64,000 nt of DNA from contig CM060064.1 of assembly GCA_030533445.1 (NCBI GenBank), positions 7,949,879 to 8,013,878 on the forward strand, in the 5' to 3' direction. A program made the translations under genes and the position numbers. Of this stretch, positions 45,389 through 56,384 are shown one piece after another. Source of the DNA: Cyprinodon diabolis. Its lineage: Eukaryota > Chordata > Actinopteri > Cyprinodontiformes > Cyprinodontidae. Each line of letters begins with the position of its first letter. Within the stretch, counting starts at the first letter, position 1. Under the pieces are notes generated by a model that did not search any database, was not told where the DNA came from, and saw nothing but the letters and a program-made list of their open reading frames with translations.

Positions 45389-45900
45389 TAGGGTTGTCAT
45401 GATACTTAACTTTTCAACTCGATACCGAAATATTCAATACTCGATAACCCTTTTCAATACCACAAGAATAAAAACAAAGACTCTAAAATTCAACAGAAAT
45501 ATTTTCATTACTAAAAAAAAAATACAAGAAATACCTAAAAAAAACAATAAGTATAATATTTTGAGGTGGTATGCTGTGCACAATATTAAGCAAGCTGGGT
45601 AAAAAAACGTACTAAATTAAAATTACGTTTTTCTTCCTTGGCTATGCTTTGCACACATAACAATGACGCTAGCCAAACCGGTTAAACAAAAATAATTCTC
45701 AGCAGCTGCACCTGTTACAAAAAAAGTCTGAAACTGAAAAATGCACAGAATTATTCAATCACACAGTGTTCAGAAAATGCATTTTCCACTATTCTGCACT
45801 TTAGATGGCTGTATCGACACTTTTAAAAACGAGTATTGTATCCGGATACAACGTTTCAGTATCAATACTTTCTTGAGTATCGATACTTTTGACAACCCTA
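45389..45900. mobile_element. 512-bp non-autonomous hAT element
   Basis: Ends TAGGGTTGTCATGATACTTA and tatcgatacttttgacaacc then cta. The flanks actcacat (45,381-45,388) and actcacgt (45,901-45,908) form an 8-bp duplication with one mismatch. The interior is AT-rich with no coding potential. Confidence 0.88.
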
Positions 45901-45908
45901 ACTCACGT

Positions 45909-46505
45909 ATTCAAAAATCCAAATGAAATATTATAATATCAGTACATTTCTAATTTTCAGATTAATTTTAAAGAACCTAGTAACTTTCAGAAACCAACTG
46001 ATGTATTGATGCGTAAAACCACCTGCTACAGAATCTACAACATCTGCTAAGAACTTGACCAAAAAAATGCCAGAAAAAGATAAGTCTGCTATTTTCATTA
46101 TTATTTAAAATTAAACCAAAAAGAAAACAGCAGTGTCTTGATTATCCTCACACTTTGACATCATGTGGAAACCTTCAGCCAATCATGTAGCGTAACGTCA
46201 CTGACATGAAGCAGGACCTGAGCACATCTGACCACCAGAGTTGATCTGGTACCTACACCGGAAGTTCCCGCGCCATTCAGCTGATTCCATTTATAATCAA
46301 ATATATAATGTAGCAAAAACTTCTGAATTTTTGGGGGGTTATTTTTTGGTTGCTTAATATTACAGAACTTTTGGTTACAAAATGAAAATCAAATTCCAGC
46401 CTTTATTATAGTGTCAGAGAGAACACAACTACTTTGGATTCAGTCGTAACGTTCCTAATTGGAAGATGATATTCTTTAAAAAAGATTTCTAAGCATGGCT
46501 TATAG
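45909..46505. other. unassigned stretch
   Basis: Nothing recognised. Confidence 0.4.
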
Positions 46506-46809
46506 AAAGGGTTCCCAATGTAAGTGTGGGGTTCCTGGGAGGGGGGGGCTCGCAAGTATCCAAAATCTATAGAAAAATTATGATAAAAAAAAAAAAATTC
46601 TAGAAATTATGAGCAACATTTTATTAAATATACCAAGAAATTTGACAAAGCGCAAAAACTACATTTCCTATTAGATAAATCAATATCAACTAAAAATTAT
46701 GAAATAATTAAATGTTATTTCAAAAATGAAATGCAATAGTTTGTATTTTAGTGGGTCGTCAGGCTGTAACAGTGCTATATTTTGGAGGTGAAATGTTTGG
46801 GAACGCCTG
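46506..46809. mobile_element. decayed TIR element (ggttccca ends)
   Basis: The left agggttcccaatg and the right tgtttgggaacgcctg are approximate inverses, and gggtcgtcaggctgtaac resembles the inside of a known fish hAT-type repeat. No matching target duplication was found. Confidence 0.4.
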
Positions 46810-49800
46810 ATCAGAAGCATCTTAAACAATCCGTATGGGAGTCCTTGACTAAAAGATTAGCAACTACAGCAACACAGCATTATTTCCCCACATACCCACA
46901 GCGCTAAGTTCCTATTAGACAGAAGATCTGAATTGATTGAGACTTTGTCTACTTTCTGATTTTTATCTAAAAAGGAATAAAAGATGCTTTAGACTTGCTT
47001 GAAAGATAAAATTTGGTGTTAGTGTTAAATTAGTTATATGATAAGTTAGACAACAAAACATGAGCTCTAAAAGTATATAAAGGTTCACAGACACCAAAGT
47101 ATTAAAGCAGTCTGCAGCAATAGCACCGCGTTTATTAGAGTCTATCAGAGGGGACCCCCATAAAAAACATCTATTCAAGGTAAGCAAGAGCGGAAGAAGA
47201 AAAACTGTTCTCTAAAGGAGTAAATAATTACTCATTATTGATTTTGGTTTCATTTTATATTTAGAGATACTCTGATCCCATAAACTGGACAATTTTACTG
47301 AATCTGCAAATTTTGAATATTGCCAAATGGGAGAATTTTGAAATATTTCCCAAATTATATAACTTTCATTACTATAAAAGCAATAATGAAGATACATTTG
47401 CAAAATACCAGAAAATCCCTGGTCACTGATTGTATATTGAAAAATATTCGAAACTTCTACATCATTTTAAGGTAAAGTAGCTGCTCCTTTTAAAACAATA
47501 AATATTCCCAACAGAAAAAAACAAAAACAACAAATTTTCATCCTAAAAAATATGAATTTTGTACAGATGAAAAATTGTGTTTTCCCCACATCATTTCTTT
47601 TCTTATTTTGGGTTCATCTGATCATAAAAACCCTTCTGTTTCTTAGAAATCTCCTGCATATTCTTCAGCACCTTGAGTCCACGTTGCATAAACATCAGCA
47701 GCACATTTGCAGCTTGCAGTCAACATCCAGAGAAACCAAACAGATGAATCATTCATGCAGACTGTATGAGACCATGAGCCACATTAAAAATGCACAGACG
47801 TGTAGACAGGGCTGCTAAAACTTTGAGCAAAGATTGAAGGAAAGTATTCCCACTGATGTCTAAAGGGTGACTGTAACAATTCAATAACACTGTGTGTGTG
47901 TTTTAGTACAATGACCTAATTACACATTTTGTCCATCTCTGATGTCTGTTTGTCAAAATGAAATCTCTACTAAGCTTTTTTTCTTCATTTATACTGGAAC
48001 AGATCAAAAGTGACTTTGTGCTGACCTTTTGGTGCTGAACATCTTGGCAGCGTCTTCCTCCTCTTGCTTGGGGGCTTTGGGAGGTTGAGGTTTGATGTTG
48101 CCTTTTCAAACCTGCAGGAAGCAAGCACTCACAGTCAGCACAAAGGTAGCTGAAGAGGACAGACAGTTTGGGGGGGGGGGGAATCAAGCGTCACGGCGAG
48201 TCGCCCTAAACTTGTCTGAAAGTCTCGGCCGCGCTGACCTCCACGGCCTTCATTAGCCGGCCTCAAACTGAGCGTTTCGAATCTAGCGGGCAGGGGCATG
48301 AGAGCACAGCGCCGCCGACCAGCAAAGACAATAAACGGATCAAATGTCATTTTTTAATAACTATTTGCCTACCTCTCCGCACCATTTAATACTGAATGGA
48401 AATTAATTGAGCATGAAGCTCAACCGGAACAACCGAAATGTAATTAAAAACGGGGAGCGACATATCTGGCCCCAGCGGGCAAACCTGTCGCACAGACGCC
48501 GTTTAGCAGCACCTCATCCCATTGATCAAATCCCTGAAGTCTGTTTGCTGCTTTCATTTCTGCTGCATGAAGCCTGCAGGTTAACCTGTACATAACTGAG
48601 CAGCGGCTATCAGGGACTGTGGAGGAGGAGCTGCGGTAAAAGAAGACAGGATTCAATAATTAATGCATAGGTCTATGCAGGCCTCACTTCTCACCCTCTG
48701 CTGTCGGTGATGAGATGAGTGGAGGGACAGAGGGAGAGGAAGGGACGAACCTAAGCACCTATAGTTGGACCCTCTGTGAAATATCCTGAATGAATTAACT
48801 CCAAAGTTTGATCAGGATTTAAAAAGTACACTTCTGCTTTTTGGAAGCAAGGTTCTGTTGTTTATGTGAGCCACAACAATCCTTAGAGCACGGTGTTTTG
48901 TTCTGTCAGTATAAGTAAATGGTACGTTGGATTTGTTGGCTTTATAGCATCAAAGGCAGATTTGCTCTCCTAAAGGGGAAAACACTTTGATCCTAAAGAC
49001 AATCTGTGGAGATGACTAAAGATTAGGGTGATGGAAAAAGAGGCTTTCCATCCTTTAAACACTTGAAGATCGTGTCCAAAATAAAGCGTTGAAATCTCAG
49101 AGGTAAGATTCAAGAAGCTGCCTGGCAATATGAAGTGTTTTCTTGCTCTGATGCCAAAAAGAAAGGGTTAAAGGAAAAGTCCGTTCAGAAAGCATTAATC
49201 AATGGATCATTATGTATACCTAACATTAATACGTTCACTGTGATTTAATGACTCATGAGGAGCTTTAGTTATCAATAAAAAAACAAAACATGTAACCAAA
49301 TAAAAGCATAATTTCCCCTCTATTCCATTAAAGATGCTGGTGTGGTCTGCTCCTCTACATTCAGCACAGTCTACCCAACTCAGCATGTTTGTCTCTTTTC
49401 CCCCTGCTGGGACTCAGCCAGCTTTCAGCTGCCAATCAGGAACCAACAGGGATACATCCATCAAGCTGCTGAGGAAAACAAAAGCTACCCTTGTAATCTC
49501 GTGTTCCTTTTCCCCACATCATCTTCAGTTTCAATCAGATTTGAAAATGACGTCATGTTAGGATGCAGACAGGAATCAAAGGGTTAATTAAAATCTGTTT
49601 AAATGCGGGCATAGGAGGCCAACAAAAGGGAAAGATTATATTTAACACTGCATCCAGAGCATCTTTAGTAACCAACTGGTTTATACTCAGAAACCAGGTC
49701 CTCTGCATGTGTGTCGCAGTTGGGGTGCAAACAACTAGAAAAAAGAAAGACCAAAAAAAAAAAAACACCTCATGTGCCTTCACCCCTCCTGGAGTTGTGA

Positions 49801-52800
49801 TTTCTTTTTAGCCCCCCTTTGTGTGAGAAATTATTTTTTTTTAATTTTTGACTCAAATCTGCATTGAATCAGATTCATATTTGCAGTGTGCTTTACATTC
49901 ATTATTGCAGAATTTTTCCACCCCGGTATATTCCTCCCTATATTTCTGCATCCTTTTTTTTTTCCTTAATTTCAATCTTCTCCATGAGCGACACTTGGCT
50001 CGACCAATGGGATGAGGGTATTCTGGATCGTTACATATGTTATGTCAGCTCATTGGTCACAATGCAGTTCAGGAAGCGGGAACAAGTTTAAAATAAAATT
50101 GGGCTGGGGTCTGTTTGGCATTGGGAGCAGATGATAGAAAAATTAAACTAGCTTTTATCAACTAAAAGGTAAGCTTTTCTTTTATGTTTAAGTTCACCTT
50201 CAGCTTTGACACATCAAACCAAGCAGAAGAACAGCCTGGATGCAGAGAACAGCCTGGGATCAGCTGTTTTTCCACACTGAGCTATCAGAGCTCATTAAAA
50301 CAGCTTAAGTGTGTTGAAAAAAATTAATCTAAACAAGTCTGTCTATAATTTTTGTTCACAATTCAAATTTAAAATGTGATTATAAGGTAGCTCCAGTTTT
50401 ATAATGACAGGTTTATAATATGATTGCATTTTGTATTTATTTTGATTCCTTACCAACTTCCAGGCAAGAAATTCATGATGTTTTTATTTGAGATTGAAAG
50501 CATAAAATGATAAGAATGAAATGCTTAGATTAAAAGTAAGTAAAATACTCTTTATTATATACCGTAATCCGTTATTATGCGTTCCACTTTTAGACAATCG
50601 TCAATACTTTTGAGTGAGGGGGGTGGGGGAACTCATAATAGGACAAAATGCCCAAAGGGGTGCACAAGTCAACAGGTGTAGGGAAACGCTAATTAATGAA
50701 CAGAAACTGGGGGTTGGTGGGGAGTTGGAACACATAGTTCCTTTGGTACAAATATCACTTCACAATAGATGCATGTAAAAAGGAGGAAAAAAAATGTGTA
50801 TGTCATCATAGTCCAAACCCGGACTATGTGATGCAGCGCAGACGTTTTGTGGGTGATTGACAGGTCGAGTCGCGGGAGTAAGAGATGCATTGGAGAGAGA
50901 GACAGAGAGAGAGTGTAAGTGAGTGAGTGATGGTGCAAGAAACGTCCTTCCAGGACCTGGTTTAGTTACAAGGCTTGGCTAACTGCATGCAGTGAGGCTA
51001 AGGCTTTATTCTGCTTTCCCTGCCTTCTTTTTCACTTGTCAGGATCTGACCCAGCATGGATAAAGACAGATAGGACTGATTTAACGCACTTTTGAGAAAA
51101 GGCAAAGAAGAATGAACAATCTGGGATTCACATTAAAAAATAATATAATAGTGTACTTTTTTCTAGATGTTTCTTAGTTTGCATAGTTGCTCTTAAATTA
51201 ACACATTCTCAGAAAATAGTTAAATATTTAAAAAAAATTATAAAGCTGCCTAATAGCTTCCCCAATATTAAACTGGTACATTACTTTTTTCTAGGTTTGT
51301 AACACAATATTGGACCATGCAAAACACAGATTTGCCTTAACAAAGCCTCAGAAGGATAAGATTTATGTACAAAAAGTAAACCTACATAAATTATGCTTTG
51401 TTTTATAAAGTGTTTTTATAATTTATTTTTCTTTTGTGGGCATTCACATGAATATACTGGTGTGATAACCAAGTAAACGTTTGTTTGGTTTTTGGTATAC
51501 GTGTATTTTTAATTTACAGCAGCTGCCACTGGATTAAACACTGCTTCAGCCTTAGAAATAGTCAGGGATTCAACATGGGAAAAGGAAAAAAGATCTTAAT
51601 CATGTCAAGGGAAATTTTGTTTGCTCCCGTTTACCTGTCTTTTGATTTCATCAGTACTTGGTAAAAGCCTTTCAGACCCCAGAGTTGTCCTTGCCTTGCA
51701 TAATCATGCACAAATTCATGCCGTTTTTTTTATTTATAACCCCCCTCAAAAACATTAAAGCTTGTGATTGTAATGGGATAAGATGTTGATTGGATATACA
51801 TATTCCTGAAATTCACAATGCATGTCTTCTGTGATAGTTTAATCAGTAATGATGGTAATAATATTGTTGCATAAATAAGGCTTCAATCACAATATAAGTC
51901 AGGATGTGAATGGAGTTATGAGTTAAGGAGGAAAAAACAGATGGATGGAAAAAAAACAGATGGAGCAGGAGCACAGGAGTATTGATTTTGTGGCAGGATT
52001 ATCTGGCCCAGCTTGAAGTTAAGGTGGAAACTGTTCGAGAGGAAACACACAAGATAAAAGGAAAAAAAGGGTCCAAAGGCCACATGTACACAGCCAGCAG
52101 GGCTCGATATTTTTAGGCAATGCAAGTCTCCAAACCTTTAGAGTTTTACTCAAATGAAACGACTCTATACATGATGTAGTCTTTAAATCTGCAGAAGTGG
52201 AAATATTAATGCAGATCACACTCAACTAAAATCTTAATGACGATTCTACAGTTACATTTCAATCAGGGCTCATCTCCCCTTCTGGTCTTCACTGCTGTCG
52301 CTTCTTCATCCCCTATTCTGCACCTCTCCATTGTTCACATCTCTCCACATCAAATCCTTTATCTCCCCTTTCTTTTCCCAATTCCTATCCTCCGGTGGAT
52401 CGGATGGCACTTAGCAACCCTGATTGCAGGTCGCTTCCTGAACTAATAAGGGTCATAACTGCTTGGCAGGAAACACAATGCCAGTATGGTAATGATCAGT
52501 CAATTATGGCACAGGGAATAAACACCCCTTTTGTCATTTCTGACATTTTCTCGGTGATTTCAGATTGGCATTGGGCTTTATTGTTATCCTCTAAAAGGCT
52601 CATCTGATCCTTTAGGAGAAAACAGGGATGTTCAAAGTTAGTTGTTGGATATAATACTTCAGTGTAGTTTTTGGAGGCAAATAAAACATCACCTTAAAGC
52701 TTTTGTATTGTTGAGCTTGAAGAAAACAACCAGAGGTAATGGTGCCGTCATACAGACATTAACTTTTAAATGTCAGCTGCAAATCTAAAGGGCAACAGAT

Positions 52801-52915
52801 ACAAGTTGATGGCCTTTAAAAATGTCTAAATAAAATTCTTTACAGTTTTTCAATAATTCAATGAAGAATCAAGAGGCTTCAAGGTTAAGCTACATCTAAA
52901 GCTATAGCTTTACAT
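46810..52915. other. 6-kb repeat-poor region
   Basis: No transposon end, SINE or tandem array was recognised in this stretch, unusual for this window. A GC-richer, unique-looking segment lies at 48,180-48,670. Small GA/GT runs lie at 50,895-50,935. The open frames (up to 94 codons) have no family motifs. It may hold regulatory sequence, but nothing direct shows this. Confidence 0.45.
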
Positions 52916-52918
52916 TTA

Positions 52919-53552
52919 GGCCCCGTCCACACGAAGCCAAACCCTGGCCTAAACGCACACATTTTTCACCAAACCAGCCTCTCATCCATACTAAGCCGGC
53001 GTTTTGGGGGTCTGTAAACGATCTTTTTTTTATGAAGCCTTCAGAGTGGGAAGATTTTGAAACGCCGTTTTCGCGTTTCCATCTTTAAGCTCTAACCGCA
53101 TTTTTTTTCTTACACGCATGCGTCATAGCATCGCCTCTAAACAGGCATGCGCGACACAGTATCACAACAACAATGGCGCCGTACTGTGTTGAATGGTTGC
53201 TGCTCGTGCTACTCACCCTGCTGTCGGGCTTACAACAGAATCTTCTTCTTCTGGAATATCTCCAGGAAGAACAGAGCAATATAGACGACATAGTTCAGCA
53301 CCTCAATTTGACTGAACCACGAAAATGGACCCGCAGGGCAACCATGTATAAATATTAGTGCGCATGCCCAACATTTCGTCGCCTATTTTTGCTTTGGCAC
53401 CACAGCGCCACTTACAGGCCTGGCATACATTTTGCAGCGTTTTCATGCATTCGTGTGGACGATCACATTTATTTTACATCTCCGTCTTTACGACAAACGT
53501 TCTGGAAAATATTAGCGTTTCGTGTTCGTTTTGACTTCGTGTGGACGGGGCC
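52919..53552. mobile_element. Harbinger-like element (TTA target)
   Basis: GGCCCCGTCCACACGAAG at the left and its complement CTTCGTGTGGACGGGGCC at the right (53,535-53,552) are perfect 18-bp TIRs. TTA flanks both sides (52,916-52,918; 53,553-53,555), the 3-bp duplication of PIF/Harbinger. The 634-bp interior contains a 61-codon open frame but no transposase. Confidence 0.85.
53173..53358 (+). CDS. small ORF in the Harbinger-like element
   Basis: Sixty-one codons from an ATG in a good context (acaacaATGGCG). The first 30 residues are hydrophobic and leucine-rich (WLLLVLLTLLSG, then LQQNLLLLEYL), followed by an acidic/polar part and a basic end. It could be read as a signal-like or helical segment. 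I do not recognise it. It may be a remnant of a gene once carried by the element, or chance. Confidence 0.2.
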   Translation: MAPYCVEWLLLVLLTLLSGLQQNLLLLEYLQEEQSNIDDIVQHLNLTEPRKWTRRATMYKY

Positions 53553-53825
53553 TTATATATTTCTTTACCGTTTTAACCCAAGTCAATCAGTGTTGCCAAA
53601 TCAGCGACTTTGTCGCTATATTTAGCGACTTTTCAGACCCCTTCCAGCGACTGTTTTTCAAAAAAGCGACTAGCGTCAAATCTAGCGACTTTTCTGGTGT
53701 CTGCCATGGGGCGCCTCCCCCGTCCCAACCCCGTTCTCCCGCTCCCGCAGGAGTCCCTCTCAGCGCTGCAGTCAGAGCCACAGCATGTTTACCCTCAGCG
53801 TTCAGACTGCAAATGAACCGCACGC

Positions 53826-54622
53826 TAGGCCTGTCACGATAACAAATTTTGCTGAAAGATTAATTGTCTCAAAAATTATTGCGATAAACAATAATATTGT
53901 TTTAAGACCTTTTTACACCGATTTAATGGAAATGACATAATGCATGCATTTTCCTGCCAAAGATAAACATACTTGCACCACTTTGCACCGTCCTTTTATA
54001 TGCTGCCTGTCGGTTAATTGCTTCAGTGATGGTGGACTGTCGCAAACTTGAAGACGCAGGCGGGCCACCGCTTGTACTTTTTGTCCCTAGCTGGAGACAC
54101 TTTGCTGAGTGGTTGTGCTTTAGGTTCATGTGTAGGTTGGTTGTATTGCTGCTCTTAGTTGCTACTGTTTTATGACAAATGCGACATACTGGCTCGCATT
54201 GTTCCAGCGATTCACCTCGTTCATTTGGTTTGAATCCAAAATACTCCCACACTGCAGCTGTTGCATTCGGCTTTGAAACCAGTTCCATTTCGAGCTCCCC
54301 CCCCCCAACATAAGATGTGTTTTTTTTTTTTTCTACCTCGCTAACTCCTCTAACTCCTCATGGGGCTCTAAAGCTGCAGAAGTACAAAATGATGCGAGCT
54401 GACTACCTGATACGATAGTCCACTCCTCCTCACTCCTCAAAAATGAGGAAGGGGAGGGTTCAGTGGATAGCACCGGAGTTAAGCCTTTTCATCCAGCGTC
54501 ATCAATAGAAAGAGAAAAACACAGGCAGAGATGATATAACCGATAAAAGAAATGACGTGGATAGTTTTTATTTATCGTGCGATTAATTGATTTATTGATT
54601 ATCGCGACAGGCCTTAGGCCTA
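53826..54622 (-). mobile_element. inner hAT element nested in the outer hAT
   Basis: Left end TAGGCCTGTCACGATAAC. The right end, reversed, is TAGGCCTAAGGCCTGTCGCG, i.e. the terminal hexamer appears twice there. Target duplication ccgcacgc / ctgcacgc (53,818-53,825; 54,623-54,630), seven of eight. Sub-terminal inverse motifs aattattgcgataaacaat and tttattgattatcgcg. It carries a BED zinc-finger remnant on the minus strand. Confidence 0.85.
53923..54288 (-). pseudogene. BED zinc-finger N-terminus of a hAT transposase
   Basis: A 121-codon frame with a ZBED-type DNA-binding domain: aromatic start WEYFGF (residues 14-19), Cys35-x2-Cys38 (CRIC), then NTTNLHMNLKHNH (48-60). In the usual pattern NLxxHLxxHH the first His ligand would be residue 55, which is Asn here. 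His60 is kept. After the finger comes a Ser/Thr-rich linker typical of these transposases, and the frame stops near the element's end. The catalytic RNase H-like and C-terminal hATC dimerisation domains are absent. It is an internal-deletion derivative of an autonomous hAT and cannot transpose by itself. Confidence 0.75.
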
Positions 54623-55399
54623 CTGCACGCATGCGGTGGGGTTGACGGCGCAGATTGATCCAGCTGAAGTCAGCTCCCTCAGTTGCTGAACCTGCCATAG
54701 AAAACCTTGACCAACATGACGATGACTAACTCTTTGTGTGAGCAGGCAAGCACAGCCTGTGTGTGTGGAGGGAAATCTTATTAGTTTAAAAAAAATTATA
54801 ATTACCATTATTTGCTCACATTGTCATTGATTCTTTGTAGTCTTTTTTTGTTCCATTTAGATTTTTTTAAGTTAATGTAACGTAAAAAATTTTATGATTC
54901 AAAATGTTGATGTTTTACCATGATTTTAAAGCTCCTTATTGGAACACAAGGGAAAAAAGAAAAAAGAAATTTGTAACTCCACCATATTGTCTCTTTATGG
55001 TTAATTTTGGCAGTCCCAAGCCTGGGTAAAGGAGGAGGGTTAGAATTGTAATAAAATAACCAATAAAAAAATAAATAAATGAATAAAATTACTAAATAAA
55101 CAAAAATTTATGGACAGAAAAAGTAGGTCTATATAATCTGATTGTTTTTACTCATTTTGTCTCTCTCTAACTACGTTATTTCTCCCATGGTGTCAATAAC
55201 ATGCAGATCACATTATGTGGCAGATTATGCAAATTAGGCAATGACGTCATTCAGCGACTTATAGCACAGCCAATAGCTACTTTCCTTACTGAGGAGTTGG
55301 CAACACTGAAGTCAATTGGAACTGTCTAATCTCCTGCTCTACCGGACCCGCCGCTCCACCGTACTCGCCGCTCTACAGTCTCGCGCTTCACTTTAAACC

Positions 55400-55534
55400 A
55401 TGTCAGACTCATATTTACAATCCATCATCAGACATCTGCAGGATGTTCAAGGATCATCCAAGCGGAGTGAGCATTTTGATAATGGATTTAATCTTGCATA
55501 TGTTCTGAAATATGATCAGAAGCCAAAAAAATGA
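55400..55534 (+). CDS. unrecognised 44-residue ORF, possible exon
   Basis: ATG at 55,400 in a good context (aaaccATGT), 44 codons, mixed polar composition (MSDSYLQSIIRHLQDVQ, later EHFDNGFNLAYVLKYD, ending KPKK), stop at 55,532. Six bases after the stop lies GTAAGT, a strong splice-donor match. GC-rich sequence precedes it. I do not recognise the protein. It may be a real small exon, a remnant of one, or chance. Confidence 0.25.
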   Translation: MSDSYLQSIIRHLQDVQGSSKRSEHFDNGFNLAYVLKYDQKPKK

Positions 55535-55540
55535 TAATCA

Positions 55541-55607
55541 GTAAGTGTTTTGTTTTGGTTATATTTGCAATAAGAGCAGGTACTCAATGTACCTGCTCTT
55601 ATTGCAG
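55541..55607 (+). other. 67-bp GT-AG segment with perfect hairpin
   Basis: Begins GTAAGTG and ends ttattgcag. Its last two-thirds is an exact 18-bp-stem hairpin: tgcaataagagcaggtac (55,566-55,583), loop tcaat, gtacctgctcttattgca (55,589-55,606). The right arm also makes a pyrimidine-rich acceptor. Confidence 0.55.
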
Positions 55608-56382
55608 ATCAGATCCCAAAGAATTATCTTAGCCTGACCAAGATCAGAGTCTCTGAACAAACTATTATCCAAATTTGTTTTTCTCTTTATTTTACATCTG
55701 CCCTACATTCAGAAAGTTGCTTTAGCACATTTATCCAGTTAATGACTTATATAAACTTTTAAATACCATGCTATTTTGGGCAAGTCATCAAAATGGTGAT
55801 CAAACCTCTCTGAGGTGGTGGAGCAACTGCAGGAGGATCTTGAACAAACACCCTGAATCCTTGGACCACAGGGTTAAAGTTAAGGCTTAGTCATCCTTTT
55901 CACTAATAAATCTACCATAGAAACAGCTGGAATATTGCTTAAAATAGAAAAAATATATATGATGGTACACAGGTACTTAAGATGTGGAGATTTCCTTCAT
56001 TTGTATAATTTTTTAAGGTGGCAATGACTTCTAAAATCTCTTTTGTTTAAATCTTATTCATCAGCACCTAAACCCCTCCGTCTGATGTTATGGTACTTAT
56101 GATTCACCTCAGGACTTAGAATTGGGAAATTTGACTTACTGGGCCTTTATGTGCCACCGTAATTATGGTAAATACCAAAAGCTGACATGAAAATTACACA
56201 TGAACACCCACTCATGTTGTAATTTCCACTGGAAAGCAAGAATATTCTATGATACCAGAAATGAGGTAAACCTTTCAACATGGCAGAGGGCAGCGAAATG
56301 ATTCTGTGTGATAAATACTGCATCCTTAAATGTTCTCCCCTGTTGTGTTTGTAGTTTACACAATTGATGTGACATAGATATA
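55608..56382. other. unassigned stretch
   Basis: No gene or repeat recognised. Confidence 0.4.
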
Positions 56383-56384
56383 TA

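Larger units (their letters stand above)
53588..55308. mobile_element. outer non-autonomous hAT element
   Basis: Ends CAGTGTTGCCAAATCAGCGA and gaggagttggcaacactg. The flanks are a perfect 8-bp duplication aagtcaat (53,580-53,587; 55,309-55,316). Its left part repeats tagcgactttt-like motifs. The element is split by another hAT (53,826-54,622). Without that insertion and its duplication it is about 916 bp. Confidence 0.92.

Noticed and set aside
55541..55607. Mirtron or pre-miRNA
   Set aside because: The stem is only 18 bp with a 5-base loop, shorter than normal Dicer substrates. Kept only as a structural observation.
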